From Phoenix dactylifera (lineage: Eukaryota > Streptophyta > Magnoliopsida > Arecales > Arecaceae), in NCBI RefSeq assembly GCF_009389715.1, contig NC_052404.1:11168480-11232479 (forward strand): a stretch of 64,000 bases of DNA, in the 5' to 3' direction. Position numbers and translations under genes: made by a program. Position 1 is the stretch's first letter, and every line of letters starts with the position of its first letter. Positions 23,960 to 32,362 of the stretch are shown piece by piece. The notes under the pieces are model-generated. The model was not told the DNA's origin. It ran no database searches and was given only the letters and a program-made list of their open reading frames with translations.

Positions 23960-24551
23960 TGATAGGTCCCGATCAGAAGCAGGAAAGGTGAACAAGAGAG
24001 AAGGATGAAGTCGAGCCAAGTAGGAACAAAAGGGAGAAACGGAATGATATATTTTTCAGCTCGTCTTACGGTGAGAGCTAGACCAGTGCAATGAAAATAA
24101 CACACTCTCTTTTGGGTGAGAGAAGACCCATACAAAGTATCACTCAATTCACGTCCCATATCCCAAAGCATACACCACATTAAATACTTCCTCCCTTTTC
24201 CCATGAAACCCGGACCATCACTCTTCACTCCTCACCATCACTCATCCACTCCCGTACCCCACGGCCTGAGCTTCGGAGCTCAACTCCCCCTTACCTCGTC
24301 CCACGTCCACCTCGTCGTACCCCACACGCGTGGCTTCGGGGCTCGTCTCTTCGCCTCGTTCCGCGTCTCCCACGTCGAGCCGAGCTTGCATGCCTGCCTT
24401 CCCACTTCCCACGTTCCGAGCGTCTCCCACTTCCTCCGTTGCTCTTGCAGACGCCGAGCTCTTCTTCCCTCTGCTTCCATCGTGGGTGATGAAGGCCCCC
24501 AGATATCGGGGATTGGGTCTTCGGACCTGCTGTGGACGAGTGCGCCTATCA
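23960..24551 (-). repeat. 5' LTR of the gypsy element
   Basis: 592 bp, same ends as the 3' LTR. The target duplication ACATG follows at 24552-24556. Open frames across it on both strands are shared with the other LTR; only the minus-strand one corresponds to the Pol tail. Confidence 0.95.
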
Positions 24552-25022
24552 ACATGATCATGCATTCAATTACTAATCTGCCCATCTCAAACTATATATC
24601 AATCGGCAAAAGCATAATTGATCAAAAATATCAAGTAAAAGCCAAAAGACCATGAATGCTTTCTTTTCAATTTCCAGCGTCATTTCTGAGTCTTTCCTAC
24701 TCTGGACTACAAGAACCAATTCTAAGTAAAGCAAATCCTAGTTAAGAAAAAGAACCGAATCTATCCAAATTCCACGACGTAGTGCACAACTCCACTGCTA
24801 GTTGCGCATGTAATTTCGTTTCTCCACTTCAGGTCGATTGCAGTAGATATCTAACTTTGAGGTGAACCCAGATTTCTAAAGTGACAATCCCCCAAAAAAA
24901 AAGTATCAACCTTGACAGATTTACTTAAGATCGAATACTTGCAGGCAATGACATGATTACAGCCTTTTCTAATTCTGTAGATCTAAATATACGAAGCGTC
25001 ATTAACAAGTTATGAAGCATTA

Positions 25023-25470
25023 TAAGCACCACCAATAAAATCCTGTCTGGATCGTAAACAATGAGAGACGCAGAGAGAGAAGACAACATGATGTAGCACA
25101 ACTGAGAAGAAAGAAGAACAAGGGAGGGAGAAGGAAGAAGAGGTTATAGAGACGCAGGAAGAAGAGAAGGGGAGGAGGAGGAAGAAGAAAAACAAGAAGG
25201 AGGCTAGGGTTTTTTTCATTCAATCATCAATTGCCTCATACATGAGAGGGGTGGTCTTTATATAGACCTTACACATTGACCCAATTACATAAACCCAATT
25301 GACTAGTCTAATAATAAAACAACGGGCCAAATTAACTTGACTAAGACAAAAATAAATAATGCAATAAAAGAAAACGACTCGAACTCAAATGGACCCAATC
25401 TGAGTCTGACTCAATCCGGGGGCTCAGGATCATCTGGATGAAGGGCTCTGATATCTCCATCACAACAATT
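25023..25470 (-). mobile_element. LTR-like block, possible solo LTR or retroposon
   Basis: On the minus strand the block begins near TGTTGTGATGGAGATATC (about 25451-25468), has a TATA box in GTCTATATAAAGACC (about 25256-25270), a telo-box-like AAAAACCCTAGCC, then a long C/T-rich leader: the layout of U3-R-U5. The octamer AAGCATTA occurs on both sides (25015-25022 and 25471-25478). An LTR normally makes a 5 bp duplication and TG...CA ends, which I cannot place exactly, so the class is uncertain. Confidence 0.45.
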
Positions 25471-25511
25471 AAGCATTAAAAATCTAAAGCAAGATAACGA
25501 TCAGATCGAAC

Positions 25512-25610
25512 CTTTGGGCGAAAGAGGAGAGGAGGAGGATGGCAACGGACGCGAAGCGGTGGAAGACAGAGAGAGGTAGGGAGGGTTTAGGAATGGGGTG
25601 TTTTAATATG
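25512..25610 (-). promoter_or_regulatory. Probable S15a leader exon and promoter
   Basis: Minus strand: a TATA-like ATATTAAAAC (about 25597-25606), then TAAACCCTCCC (a telo-box variant usual in ribosomal-protein genes), then a C/T-rich leader ending CTTTCGCCCAAAG at a donor GTTCGA. The layout is that of a plant ribosomal-protein first exon, and the next minus-strand gene downstream is S15a. Site II-like motifs (GGCCCA at 25747-25752 and 25761-25766, TGGGCT at 25770-25775) lie upstream. Confidence 0.55.
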
Positions 25611-25643
25611 GGGATACAATTCATATTTAGCTCTTGGATTGTA

Positions 25644-25699
25644 ATCTGAAGGTGGATACGTGGCGGGAAGCATTACCTTGATCTGAAGGTGGATACGTG
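25644..25699. repeat. 19 bp direct repeat with ACGTG core upstream of S15a
   Basis: ATCTGAAGGTGGATACGTG occurs exactly twice, at 25644-25662 and 25681-25699, 37 bp apart. The ACGTG core could bind bZIP or bHLH factors (inference). Confidence 0.85.
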
Positions 25700-25729
25700 C
25701 CAGCTAGCTTAGATTTAGAGCTGGAAATG

Positions 25730-26620
25730 GGCTCAGGTTGGCTTGAGGCCCATCCGGCATGGCCCACCTTGGGCTGGATTACGGCTGAGGTTCAAAAGAC
25801 TTGATACTGAATTCGGCCTCAAATGCAGAGCCCATTTATTTTCGGGCCAGGCGTGGATATGCTGTATGTTGTTAATGTGTGTAGTCTGAATTCCGGTCCA
25901 GATTAATTTGCTTTTGTGTGCTATTATTTAAAGAGAATAATGAGGAAAAGTAAAGGATAAATATGACGAATTTAGCTGAGAAAAGTATGTCATGTATCAT
26001 TTATTTGTATTGTATGAGAAAGCCCAATTTTTAGCTAGTTCATTTTTACTTGCAAAGCAATATTATGAAATATTAAATTTCAATCAAGTTCGAGCCAGAC
26101 CTATTTTGGGGATAATTTGTACCGGCCCAATTGGGTTCAAGCCAAGCCTGAGCCTAAGTTCAAGCCTGGATTATCCAAAAAATTTTGAGCTTAAACCCAG
26201 CCTGAAGTCTGAAAAAAATAATCTGTGCCAGGATCGGGTAGAAGCATGGCCCGTCGCAGCCTAGCCCTAAGCATAATTGATAAAATTACTGAAAGTTAGG
26301 TAATTTTGTTGGATCCTCGGGATTGCAAACAAGTTTTCTAGTATTATGGAAAATGAGACCTAATATAGCCTATGTCAATTAGACCTCTCTCAGCTCATTC
26401 TCACAAAAAGTTAAAAAAAAAAACTTGCTAAGGCTTTTTTTTCTTCTTGTAAAATTTAGATTGTCCCACTTTAAGGGCCATTTCATTGGGGGTAATCTGA
26501 CATAAAAAAATACATCTCATATTAAGTTATCATATTTGGTACGAACAGTGGATGAAAGAGATGGTAAAATAAATAATAGGTCCCATATTTATTTTCTTAA
26601 GAGAGGAGGTAAAACAAATA
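25730..26620. other. Degenerate G/C-patch and AT-rich intergenic DNA
   Basis: 25730-26270 is rich in GGCCCA/GAGCCC-like words in loose repetition. The rest is AT-rich. No exon is seen; the open frame 25992-26264 is likely chance. Confidence 0.4.
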
Positions 26621-27272
26621 CCACCATTAAGGCGGTATTTGTTTTTCCATGCTGGATTACCAGGTGGATATAATTTGAAAATATCATTTCTTGACAGAAA
26701 TATCCTCACTTTTATTTTTTTAATATTATATTAATTATATTAAAATTAATATTAATCTTATTCTTATATATCATATTAATATATTATAAATATATTATTA
26801 TATTGATTAATATTATTTATTAATAAATAATATATTTAATATAATTTTATATTCACTATTAAATATTAAAATTAAATAAAATATTTTAAAAATTATTTAT
26901 TAGATACCAATAAATCTAATATATGATTTATTAATAATTAATATATCTATTTATGTACCAAAACATACTAAAATTTATGCATAATAAGGATTATATTTTT
27001 AATATATATAATTTAAAAATATTTATTAACTTGTATAAATATATTTTAATATTCGAAATAGCTAATATTGATATGAGTGAGCCATAAATGACCAACAAAT
27101 AGATCAATAAAAAAATATTATTACTTAAATTGTTTATTCAATGGTATTGTTGAAATTTTGTTAATATTTCAATATAAGATTACCTCTAATCAAACATTTT
27201 TTTTGATATCATTTTGCAAAGTAATTTTTCCACTAACCAAATATGATAAAATTTATTTTCTATCATAATTAT

Positions 27273-28261
27273 TGTTGGGGGGAAAACCCAAGTCATGCCA
27301 GCTCAAAAGCGCCCGACGAAGGAGCGCCGACCAGGAAGGCGCCCGACCAAGGAGCGCCGACCAGGAAGGCGCCCGACCAAAAGGAGCGCCGACCAGGAAG
27401 GCGCCCGACCAAGGAGCGCCGACCAGGAAGGCGCCCGACCAAGGAGCGCCGACCAGAAAGGCGCCCGACCTCACAACGCTCAAACTGGAGATACCTCGCT
27501 GAGCAACTAGCTCGGCTCGGCCGTGCCGAGCCCATGCCTTAGCCAAACATCCAACCCCCGCCTAATCCTCTAGAGGATCTGACAACTAAATACACGACTC
27601 CACCGTACTCTGTTACCATCCTCAAGCCATTAAGGCACGTGACCTCCGCAGGCCTTCGGCACGCCCTATGATTAATGCGTATGACTCCTGCGAGCCTCCG
27701 ATGCACTCAACCATTAAATGAACACGGCTCAAGATGATCTCCGGATCACTGGACCATCAAAGCGTATGGCTCTTCCTGATCACCGGTTCACTCAGCAATC
27801 AATGCACTTGCCATCTACGAACTCCAGGCCCACCACGGCCGGCGGTTCAACCACTCCAACATGTCCGATCAACTATGACAGTTTGCTGACTCCGGTCTGA
27901 TCCGGTCTTATTCTCCACAACGCCATTTATGAGCATGATCGTGCCCAATTATCACGAAAAAGACAATTTACCCTGTCACCTATCAGGTAACATAATATCC
28001 TTCTATAAAAGAAAACCTGGGGAAAAAGAAAAGGGGACGGACACACACAGGAACAAACATTCTCCTCTTTTACTCCACTCATATACTAGCCCCCTCTGAC
28101 TTAAGCTTCGGAGGGCCGGCGCCGGAGACACCGGCCACCGGCTTTCCTGCAGAATTCTCCAGGAGGACGCCACCAGCCGACGCGCCGCCACCCACTGTTC
28201 CAGCAGCGGAGCTCCTCCCCTCTCGGCTCGCGGTCGCCTCCGGGTCCAATTTCCAGCAACA
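27273..28261 (+). mobile_element. Solo LTR (989 bp) with perfect target duplication
   Basis: Begins TGTTGGGGGGAAAACCC and ends TTTCCAGCAACA, with ATTAT on both sides (27268-27272 and 28262-28266). A TATA box (CTTCTATAAAAG, about 27999-28010) is followed by CTGACTTAAGCTTCGGAGGG (about 28098-28117), a motif known near the R region of plant Ty3/gypsy LTRs. It is G/C-rich in strongly AT-rich surroundings. No internal domain remains, so it arose by recombination between two LTRs. Confidence 0.88.
27308..27474. repeat. 30 bp minisatellite inside the solo LTR
   Basis: Five units and a partial sixth of GCGCCCGACCAAGGAGCGCC GACCAGGAAG; one unit has extra A residues after GACCA. Open frames on all frames over it are repeat artefacts. 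Confidence 0.93.
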
Positions 28262-28741
28262 ATTATGTTTTTAGATAAATAATTACCAAATATTGCCAAA
28301 TTATTCAGTAACCCGACATATTCCAACCAAACGAATCCTAAAAGTATTTCTATGAATCATGTGAATTTAGGTTTAGCCGGACCTTTGTCTTTCTTTTCCT
28401 CCTCGTGGTCCTATGGATCCTACTGGATGGCGAAGGATCATCCAAGGAGGTCCTTAATTGAGTTTATGCCCCTCCAAGTTCTTAGAGTAAAACATGTCAA
28501 AAATGAATCGTATTGAATGAATGGTAAAGGATTTTCCAGATAGGCCCTCAGTTGGGTTTCCGCAAAACATGTGGCTCAGAAGCTGAATCCAGTTTAGACT
28601 CATCGGATCAACTTCTGGTTGGAAGCTGGAAGCTGGAAGCATTGCTTGGACCCACCACGTTCTAATTTGTTTTTATATAAAAAAAAAAACCGGGTCCATC
28701 TTGTGCTTGAGAATTCACCGTTCTAAGGCCCTGTTTGGGGA

Positions 28742-28808
28742 AGCTGTTGGCAGTAGAGCTGTTAGAAGTAGAGCTGTTGGAATTAGAGCTGTCTGAAGTA
28801 GAGCTGTT
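28742..28808. repeat. 15 bp tandem repeat in the element's left end
   Basis: AGCTGTT recurs at 28742, 28757, 28772, 28787 and 28802, exactly 15 bp apart, with the unit AGCTGTTRGAAGTAG. Confidence 0.9.
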
Positions 28809-29080
28809 ATAAAAAGCTGTTTGCTGTTTGGTAACTACATTCGTAAAGTGCTGTGATACTTTGTTTTGTATTTGGTAAGCAAACTGAGAAAGTACTTTGT
28901 ATGACAAAATTACCATAAAGGAAATTACATAGTATTATATAACAGAACATAATAAAACATAACATAAATTAATACATAAATATACGATATAGTATAATAT
29001 TATTGTAATATAAAATAATATTATGTTAATATAGCATACTAGTAATATAATTATTAGAGTAAATTAATATTTGGTAATAT

Positions 29081-29760
29081 AACATAATATTAAATTATTT
29101 AACATAACATATTAAGGTATTATGATATAATGTAATATATATTATATTTATAGTATAATACAACAATAAAAGTATAAAATAGTATAATTATTAGTATAAA
29201 TTAATTTCTCATAATATAACATAATATTAAATTATTTAAAATAACATATTAATGTATTATAACGTAATGTAATATAATACAATATTTATAGTATAATACA
29301 ATAATAAAGGTATAAAATATTATAATTATTATTATAAATTAATTTTCCATAATATAACATAATATTAAATTATTTAAAATAATATATTAATGTATGTAAT
29401 GTAATATAATATAATATTTATAGTATAATACAATAATAAAGGTATAAAATATTATAATTATTAGTATAAATTAATTTTCCATAATATAACATAATATTAA
29501 ATTATTTAACATAACATATTAATGTATTATGATATAATATAATATAATATTATATTTATAGTATAATACAAAAATAAAGGTATAAAATATTATAATTATT
29601 AGTATAAATTAATTTTCCATAATATAACATAATATTAAATTATTTAACATAACATATTAATGTATTATGATATAATATAATATGATATTATATTTATAGT
29701 ATAATACAAAAATAACTGTATAAAATATTATAATTATTAGTATAAAATAATTTTTCATAA
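29081..29760. repeat. AT-rich satellite, five ~137 bp units
   Basis: AACATAATATTAAATTATTT recurs at 29081, 29218, 29356, 29488 and 29626 (spacings 137, 138, 132, 138). The unit also contains TATTTATAGTATAATACA and GTATAAATTAATTTTCC. It sits wholly inside the Harbinger-like element. Confidence 0.9.
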
Positions 29761-30008
29761 TAATTTTCCATAATTTTCCATAAAATAATTTCTCGCGGTC
29801 TAGGGGCTCTTCTTCGTGGTCCACGCTCGAGGAGGACCTCAGCGTGGGCCGCGAGGTTGATGATAAAAAAAAACAATAGATTGATTTTGGAAGGTATGGA
29901 AAAGGATTAAAAATTTTTTATTCTAAAATGTGGTTCAAGAAATGCATACAAAAATTGAAAAGAAAAATACCTTTTCTTACGGAAGGGAGTCTGACGGCTA
30001 GGGTTCTT

Positions 30009-30061
30009 GGCTCCGGCAGATTTTTAGGTTTATAAAGGCTCCGGCAGATTTTTAGGTTTAT
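30009..30061. repeat. 28 bp direct duplication
   Basis: GGCTCCGGCAGATTTTTAGG followed by TTTAT is present at 30009-30033 and again at 30037-30061. Confidence 0.9.
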
Positions 30062-30773
30062 TAAAATAACATAACTATGTAATTATGTTATTTTAATATG
30101 GGCATTTTTGTCAAAAATACAGCTTTCCAAAAAAGCTGAAACAGCTTCCTCCCAAAAGCTCCAAATTGGAGCTTCCTCCCAAAAGCTGTTTTCAGCTTCC
30201 CGCAAAAGCTGAAACAGCTTTTTGAAAAATTTACCAAACACAGTTTTTAATCAAAAAGTACTTTTGGAGGGCCAGAAAGCACCAAAAGCTCCCGCAAACA
30301 GGGCCTAACAAAGTTCAAAGCCGGCCCCCAGCGACCGGATACCGGTATCATCCACTACAGGGGTATCGGAGTCTCGGACGCGATAAATGAATCGAAACAT
30401 CCCGTCTCATTCTCAAACGGTCGAGATTCTTTCCCCGTTCCACATCAAGCTCAATCTTCGGTTCAAGAGCATTTTCCTAATCAACATACGAAAATAAGGG
30501 GTACGTTCGTTTACATTGCCTTTCCCGATCCGCTCCGCCGCGATACATGACATCCTGTCCGTCTATTTTCACCCAGAACCATATCTAATCCAACGGCCGT
30601 AAAATGCCAACTCACCAGTCCAGACCAAAGCTCTTCCGCCAATGATCGTCCTCTGCCCTTTCCAATATAATGACTCCTTCCCTCGCGCTTCGACAGATCC
30701 CTCATCCCTTTTTCCTCTTCGCGCGCACCGGGTCTCTGTCTCTGCCCCCAAGCCTTTTTTCCTCACCATCCTG

Positions 30774-31223
30774 ATGGCGCCCAAGGCCGAGAAGAAGCCT
30801 GCAGAGAAGAAGCCCGCCGCCGAGAAGCCGGCGGAGGAGAAGGAGAAGAAGACGGTCGCCGAGAAGAAGCCCAAGGCCGAGAAGCGGCTGCCGTCCAAGG
30901 AGGGGGCAGCCGGCGACAAGAAGAAGAAGAAGAAGGTGAAGAAGAGCAGCGAGACCTACAAGATATACATCTTCAAGGTCCTGAAGCAGGTCCACCCGGA
31001 CATCGGGGTCTCGAGCAAGGCGATGGGCATCATGAACTCCTTCATCAACGACATCTTCGAGAAGCTCGCCCAGGAGGCGTCCAGGCTTGCCCGCTACAAC
31101 AAGAAGCCTACCATTACCTCCCGGGAGATTCAGACCTCTGTCCGCCTCGTCCTCCCCGGCGAGCTTGCGAAGCACGCCGTCTCGGAGGGCACCAAAGCCG
31201 TCACCAAGTTCACTAGCTCGTAG
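30774..31223 (+). CDS. Histone H2B
   Basis: A core histone that pairs with H2A in the nucleosome. One exon, 149 residues, the usual length for plant H2B. The N-terminal tail is Lys/Ala/Glu-rich with [12 protein letters not shown] repeats and a KKKKKK run; the histone fold starts at [19 protein letters not shown], followed by [36 protein letters not shown] and the C-terminal [21 protein letters not shown]. The lysine of AVTKF is the ubiquitination site known in plant H2B. Usual plant text is IQTAVR; here it is IQTSVR. A TATA-like CAATATAATG lies about 110 bp upstream of the start. Codon use is strongly G/C-rich in the third position, unlike the AT-rich flank. Confidence 0.97.
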   Translation: MAPKAEKKPAEKKPAAEKPAEEKEKKTVAEKKPKAEKRLPSKEGAAGDKKKKKKVKKSSETYKIYIFKVLKQVHPDIGVSSKAMGIMNSFINDIFEKLAQEASRLARYNKKPTITSREIQTSVRLVLPGELAKHAVSEGTKAVTKFTSS

Positions 31224-31577
31224 ATCTAGAATTTTTTTGCTTTTTGCCCCTTTTCTGTATAATTTCTAGCTTTCTTTAAGGACTTCTCATCTTTTCCGAT
31301 GTGTTTTCTATAGCTGTAGAAAAGAATCGTTTTGAATGGTAATAGTTTGAGCAGCTCTTATGGGATAAAATTTCGTGATTGATTGGATTCCTTCATTGGT
31401 TGTTCTTGTAGTCGCTGCGCGTACCGTTTCATGCGCGTGTTTTGCGGGCGATTTGCTGCCATCGAAATTCGTGGTTGTTTTGTTCCATGGGTCATCACTC
31501 GTCGCTCGTTTTGTACATTGGTGTGTTCTGGGACGGAGCTTTGATGAAACTTCGAGGCTTGATGAGCTTCATACTGT

Positions 31578-31701
31578 CTCGCCCGCTACAACAAGAAGCC
31601 CACCATCACCTCCAGGGAGATCCAGACTGCCGTCCGCCTCGTTCTCCCGGCGAGCTCGCCAAGCACGCACGAAGGCCGTCACCAAGTTCGCCAGTTCTTG
31701 A
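31578..31701 (+). pseudogene. Truncated H2B C-terminal copy
   Basis: From CTCGCCCGCTACAACAAG to a TGA at 31699-31701 the sequence reads as [20 protein letters not shown], then loses one base (CTCCCGGCGAG) and then 13 bases that would encode the VSEG part, and ends [10 protein letters not shown]. Two deletions put the pieces in different frames. It has the family residue IQTAV and FASS instead of the neighbour's IQTSV and FTSS, so it is not a simple recent copy of the gene 354 bp upstream. No N-terminal part is visible. Confidence 0.9.
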
Positions 31702-32362
31702 ATCGTTTTTTCCCTGGAAGGCAGGGGCGGAGGGGGCGGGGGCGGTGTTACGATGTAATTTCTAGGCTTTTGGAGCATTGCCGTTAGGCTCTCTTTAAAT
31801 TGAGATGCTTTTTTTTTTTTTTTTTTAAGCTACTCTAGTTTAAGTACACCGGCAGAATCGAGAGACAGAAAATCATAAAATAATAAAGAGAAGACCTTCG
31901 GTGTCCAGAGAATTTCATCGTAATAATGAACAGCAAAAGAGTGATTCATTTTTAGTTCTATTTATCTCACGATATGCATATATGGTCTGAAAAGTTCTAC
32001 AGCCGTCTGTCATCCCAACCAGGTGTCGCCCCCCGCAGGAATTAGTTTCGAGTCGTAACTCCTAATATCGGACATATTTTTGTCAAAATTCACCTTTTGA
32101 TGATTTTTAATTACAATGCTTTTTAATATTATGGTTTCCTGGTTTTCCACGTGCACTCTTCCGCGCTGGAACACTTTAGGTTACAGTTCGCTTTTTGAGC
32201 GGGGTCCACTGTTTGATGGCTTTGATTATTTCTGGATGGAGTGGATTTTAAGGTTTTATTGTGGTGTTATGTTGTTCCTGAGGACCATTGTATGCGATCT
32301 TTGGCTATTTTCCTAGGGCACGCTTTGATCCTCCAGGGTTTCTATCGGAGACGGGCGGGAGG
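31702..32362. other. Flank between the H2B tail and the RRM gene
   Basis: Contains an A/T homopolymer near 31809-31827 and the probable promoter and leader of the RRM gene. No other exon is seen. Confidence 0.4.

Larger units (their letters stand above)
18944..24551 (-). mobile_element. Ty3/gypsy chromovirus-like LTR retrotransposon, complete length
   Basis: A 5608 bp element on the minus strand with two 592 bp LTRs (TGATAGG...CCTATCA), identical except for four substitutions I could find, and a perfect 5 bp target duplication ACATG at 18939-18943 and 24552-24556. The primer-binding site complements initiator tRNA-Met, and a polypurine tract precedes the 3' LTR. Gene order gag, protease, reverse transcriptase, RNase H, integrase is that of Ty3/gypsy (Metaviridae). 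The small size, the gag zinc knuckle and a chromodomain-like tail suggest a chromovirus such as Reina (inference). Gag carries a frameshift and the gag-pol frame an in-frame TGA, so it is not autonomous as written. It lies in the same orientation as the ribosomal gene that contains it. Confidence 0.96.
17114..25511 (-). other. Probable 5'UTR intron of the S15a gene
   Basis: The acceptor TTTGCAG lies just upstream of the S15a start codon, and the only promoter-like leader upstream on the minus strand ends at a donor GTTCGA (25504-25511). Between them is no other minus-strand plant gene. The span is 8.4 kb, of which 5.6 kb is the gypsy element at 18944-24551. The remaining 17114-18943 and 24552-25022 are unique-looking AT-rich DNA with an (AAT)n run near 17493-17519. 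A first exon elsewhere cannot be excluded without transcript data. Confidence 0.55.
26631..28338. mobile_element. Possible PIF/Harbinger-like MITE, split by a solo LTR
   Basis: TAA flanks both ends (26628-26630 and 28339-28341), and the ends GGCGGTATTTGTTTTTCC and, in reverse complement, GGATTCGTTTGGTTGG are loosely similar. The body is very AT-rich and non-coding. Without the nested LTR it would be about 714 bp. Immediately upstream AACAAATACC mirrors GGTATTTGTT, so two elements may abut. Weakly supported. Confidence 0.35.
28737..30305. mobile_element. PIF/Harbinger-like non-autonomous element
   Basis: Terminal inverted repeats GGCCCTGTTTGGGGAAGCTG (left) and GGCCCTGTTTGCGGGAGCTT (right, reverse complement), with TAA on both sides (28734-28736, 30306-30308), the target duplication of PIF/Harbinger elements. 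At 1569 bp it has no transposase. It contains a 15 bp subterminal tandem repeat, a ~137 bp AT-rich satellite, a G/C-rich island at about 29782-29862 that may be captured foreign sequence, and AGCTTTT/AAAAGCT subterminal repeats on the right. Confidence 0.75.

Noticed and set aside
27308..27474. Regular repeats considered as a CRISPR array
   Set aside because: Units are directly adjacent without unique spacers, and the setting is a plant LTR.
27243..27546. Open frames of 70-99 codons on both strands rich in Arg, Pro, Ala and Asp
   Set aside because: All are readings of the 30 bp minisatellite in the solo LTR.
28737..30305. hAT-type element with an 8 bp target duplication
   Set aside because: The eight bases next to the terminal repeats differ, while TAA matches on both sides, which fits PIF/Harbinger.
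30702..31175. A 157-codon minus-strand frame, Leu-rich
   Set aside because: Shadow of the G/C-rich histone H2B gene on the opposite strand.
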